DNA from: Haliotis asinina
Taxonomy: Eukaryota; Mollusca; Gastropoda; Lepetellida; Haliotidae
Direction: 5' to 3'
NCBI RefSeq assembly: GCF_037392515.1
Contig: NC_090287.1
Coordinates: forward strand, 6,369,501 to 6,433,500
Length of the DNA stretch: 64,000 bases
In this document: piece by piece, positions 62,232 through 64,000 of the stretch
Layout of the letters: every line of letters begins with the position of its first letter
How positions within the stretch are numbered: the stretch's first letter is position 1
Notes under the pieces: model-generated
What the model was told of the DNA's origin: nothing
The model's database searches: none
Seen by the model: only the letters and a program-made list of their open reading frames with translations
Made by a program: the position numbers and the translations under genes

Positions 62232-62425
62232 AACAGGAGAAACGGGTTAACCCAGTGGTTTACAGTTAGCTCGGAGTGCCGAAGAACCAAGTTCGCTGTT
62301 CCACAATGATTGTATGAAACCAGCTGTTGTTTTTCCCCGTCGTTGTGAGATCGTCATATTACTGACATAGGAGTAAAACGCCCCCTCTGCTCTGAATCGG
62401 TTCTTACTCATTCTCACTTAACTGG
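62232..62425 (+). repeat. Degenerate tRNA-headed SINE
   Basis: GTTAACCCAGTGGTTTACAG as a decayed A box, CCAAGTTCGCTGTTCCACAA as a decayed B box, and GTTTTTCCCCGTCGTTGTGA in the body. Confidence 0.6.
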
Positions 62426-62429
62426 AACC

Positions 62430-63735
62430 ATTGGAGTGTACAACTGTGAAAAACGTTAATGAAATCCGCTATGCAGTCATGTTGTCAGTTAGTACCATAT
62501 CTGAACTAATTTTCTACAAACTATTCATTCTCAGGCGCGACCAGATTTCTCTGTGTGTGTCCACAAAGATGACCACCTATTCCGTGATGTATTTTAGGTC
62601 ACAGTATCCCTGTAAGCTTAGTATCTTTCAGTTCCGGTTGAATTGCGTGAGTTCGTAGATCAGAAATGTACAAAAATCGATCGAACTATAAAAGCAAATT
62701 AATTTGCTTCAGACCTAACATTAAAATATACAGTGTAATTAACATTGTAAGCTGCTTATTTAACTATTTGATGATCAAAAAAAAAAGAAATACTCATCAA
62801 AAATGGAATTATGAGTTGATAGTTTTCCGCCCGAGTGCAAACCTGCAGAGCTGGTTGCATTCATTGATGACAAACAATCGACAATAGTACAATATTTCTG
62901 TTGGTTGTCAGGGAAAATAGAATTATTCGTCTGTAACGTGAATTAGTAATGGTGATATATTTCAATGATGACAAACACTTTTGATAACAATTAAACTTTA
63001 TTTCAGCAAGAAAACGTATAACCAGTCTGTAACAATTTTCTTTTAATTAAAACGACACAAAATCGCCAGTTATCTCAATTCTCTCCATTTTGAGATACAA
63101 AATGTATGCTACTCCCATTTTTGCTTTTTAAATCTCTCTCCATAATTATGTTATTTTGGGGCAGCAGAGTCTGAAATGAAATCCACTTGACATCGTTACA
63201 TACCTTTCATAACGTTTTTATCATATTAATTCAATCATTCTCGGAGGTAATGAAGTGAATTTCGTTACGCTAATGATGTGCTTACCAAAAAAACGTGAAT
63301 GTACACAGTTGAATTCATTCATAATGGGCGATTTCAGCCACAGTGCCCTTCACCTACGAAAAAAACTCAAACATATTGACACTATCTGAAACTTCTTCAT
63401 ACTCTTGTTAATTTACATCTCATCAATTAGAAGTTTAATTGACCATTCAGTAATATAACCATATCACAATCCATTCAACAAATGGAATATTTAGTTGCCT
63501 AATTACATATACTAACACAAAAAGGAAATGTCGTACATAGAAAACTAACATCGTTCAGCATTCATGGACGTAAGGTACGTTACCGCGATGTAATATTCTT
63601 TACTTTTTCATAAAGGGCGATAACTACCTGAAACTTCTTTCACTTGTCAAAGTTTGATTCACATTGTTGTTATTTCGGCAATACCAGACAGCAAAAGACA
63701 ATAGTTTCGCCAAACTTTCCAAATGTCCATATATG
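62430..63735. other. Intergenic, no gene seen
   Basis: AT-rich, with no exon, domain or known repeat that I can support. Confidence 0.5.
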
Positions 63736-63739
63736 GCGG

Positions 63740-64000
63740 TAACGTAAATTACAATAACGTAAACTACAATAACGTAAACTACAATTACAATAACGTAAAC
63801 TACAATAACGTAAACTACAATAACGTAAACTACAATAACGTAAATTACAATAACGTAAACTACAATAACGTAAATTACAATAACGTAAATTACAATAACG
63901 TAAACTACAATAACGTAAATTACAATAACGTAAACTACAATAACGTAAACTACAATAACGTAAATTACAATAACGTAAACTACAATAACGTAAACTACAA
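63740..64000. repeat. 15-bp tandem repeat running off the window
   Basis: About 17 copies of ACAATAACGTAAACT / ACAATAACGTAAATT in mixed order, still going at the last base. Confidence 0.96.

Overview
This 64 kb window is nuclear DNA from a marine gastropod, most likely an abalone (Haliotis). It is AT-rich, coding sequence is sparse and split by introns, and dispersed repeats are dense. A short-interspersed-element tail reading GCGTAAAACTAAACTCACTC (or its complement) recurs more than a dozen times; I recognise it from abalone genomic sequence. Nothing looks bacterial, organellar or viral.

Two host genes can be assembled exon by exon with consistent splice phases. (1) Plus strand, 6271-10640: a five-exon gene for a secreted protein of 263 residues. 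It has a signal peptide, an eight-cysteine PAN/apple-like region, one Sushi/CCP module and a Gly/Ser/Asp-rich tail. All four introns are phase 1. (2) Minus strand, 27877-13348: an eleven-exon gene for a 530-residue acyl-CoA synthetase of the 4-coumarate-CoA ligase/luciferase-like ANL family, with the ATP-binding, TGD, hinge and C-terminal lysine motifs. The two genes converge tail to tail, about 2.7 kb apart. A third, much weaker locus at 58.8-59.75 kb has signal-peptide-like and exon-like stretches.

Layout. 1-6.2 kb: SINE copies, a Tc1-like transposase remnant and unclassified repeats. 6.3-10.6 kb: secreted-protein gene, with a decayed non-LTR reverse transcriptase in intron 3. 10.6-13.3 kb: minisatellites. 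13.3-27.9 kb: ligase gene, whose introns hold a Tc1-like fragment, a 124-bp TA-flanked MITE, a complete 1.27-kb mariner with terminal repeats but broken transposase, SINEs, a 48-bp minisatellite, a Tc1-like pseudogene split by a MITE, and a 150-bp GA tract. 28-35.7 kb: simple repeats and SINEs. 35.7-38.07 kb: a Gypsy-type pol fragment on the minus strand with integrase before reverse transcriptase, the order of Gmr1-type elements. 38.7-44.75 kb: a 4.5-kb non-LTR retrotransposon lying exactly between two copies of a ~730-790 bp direct repeat, with Penelope-style inverted repeats in its 3' part. 44.8-51.9 kb: no gene, several minisatellites. 51.95-58.36 kb: a 41-bp satellite array interrupted twice by the same TTAA-flanked 1.26-kb element, so that satellite plus element repeat with a 2,695-bp period. 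58.4-64 kb: weak exon candidates, more SINEs, a CATA microsatellite and a 15-bp array running off the window edge.

The transposable elements are mostly dead: frameshifts, lost catalytic residues and nested insertions. The most unusual structures are the integrase-first Gypsy element, the LINE with direct repeats of about 0.7 kb, the satellite/TTAA-element higher-order repeat, and the inverted-repeat elements with hammerhead-like cores.
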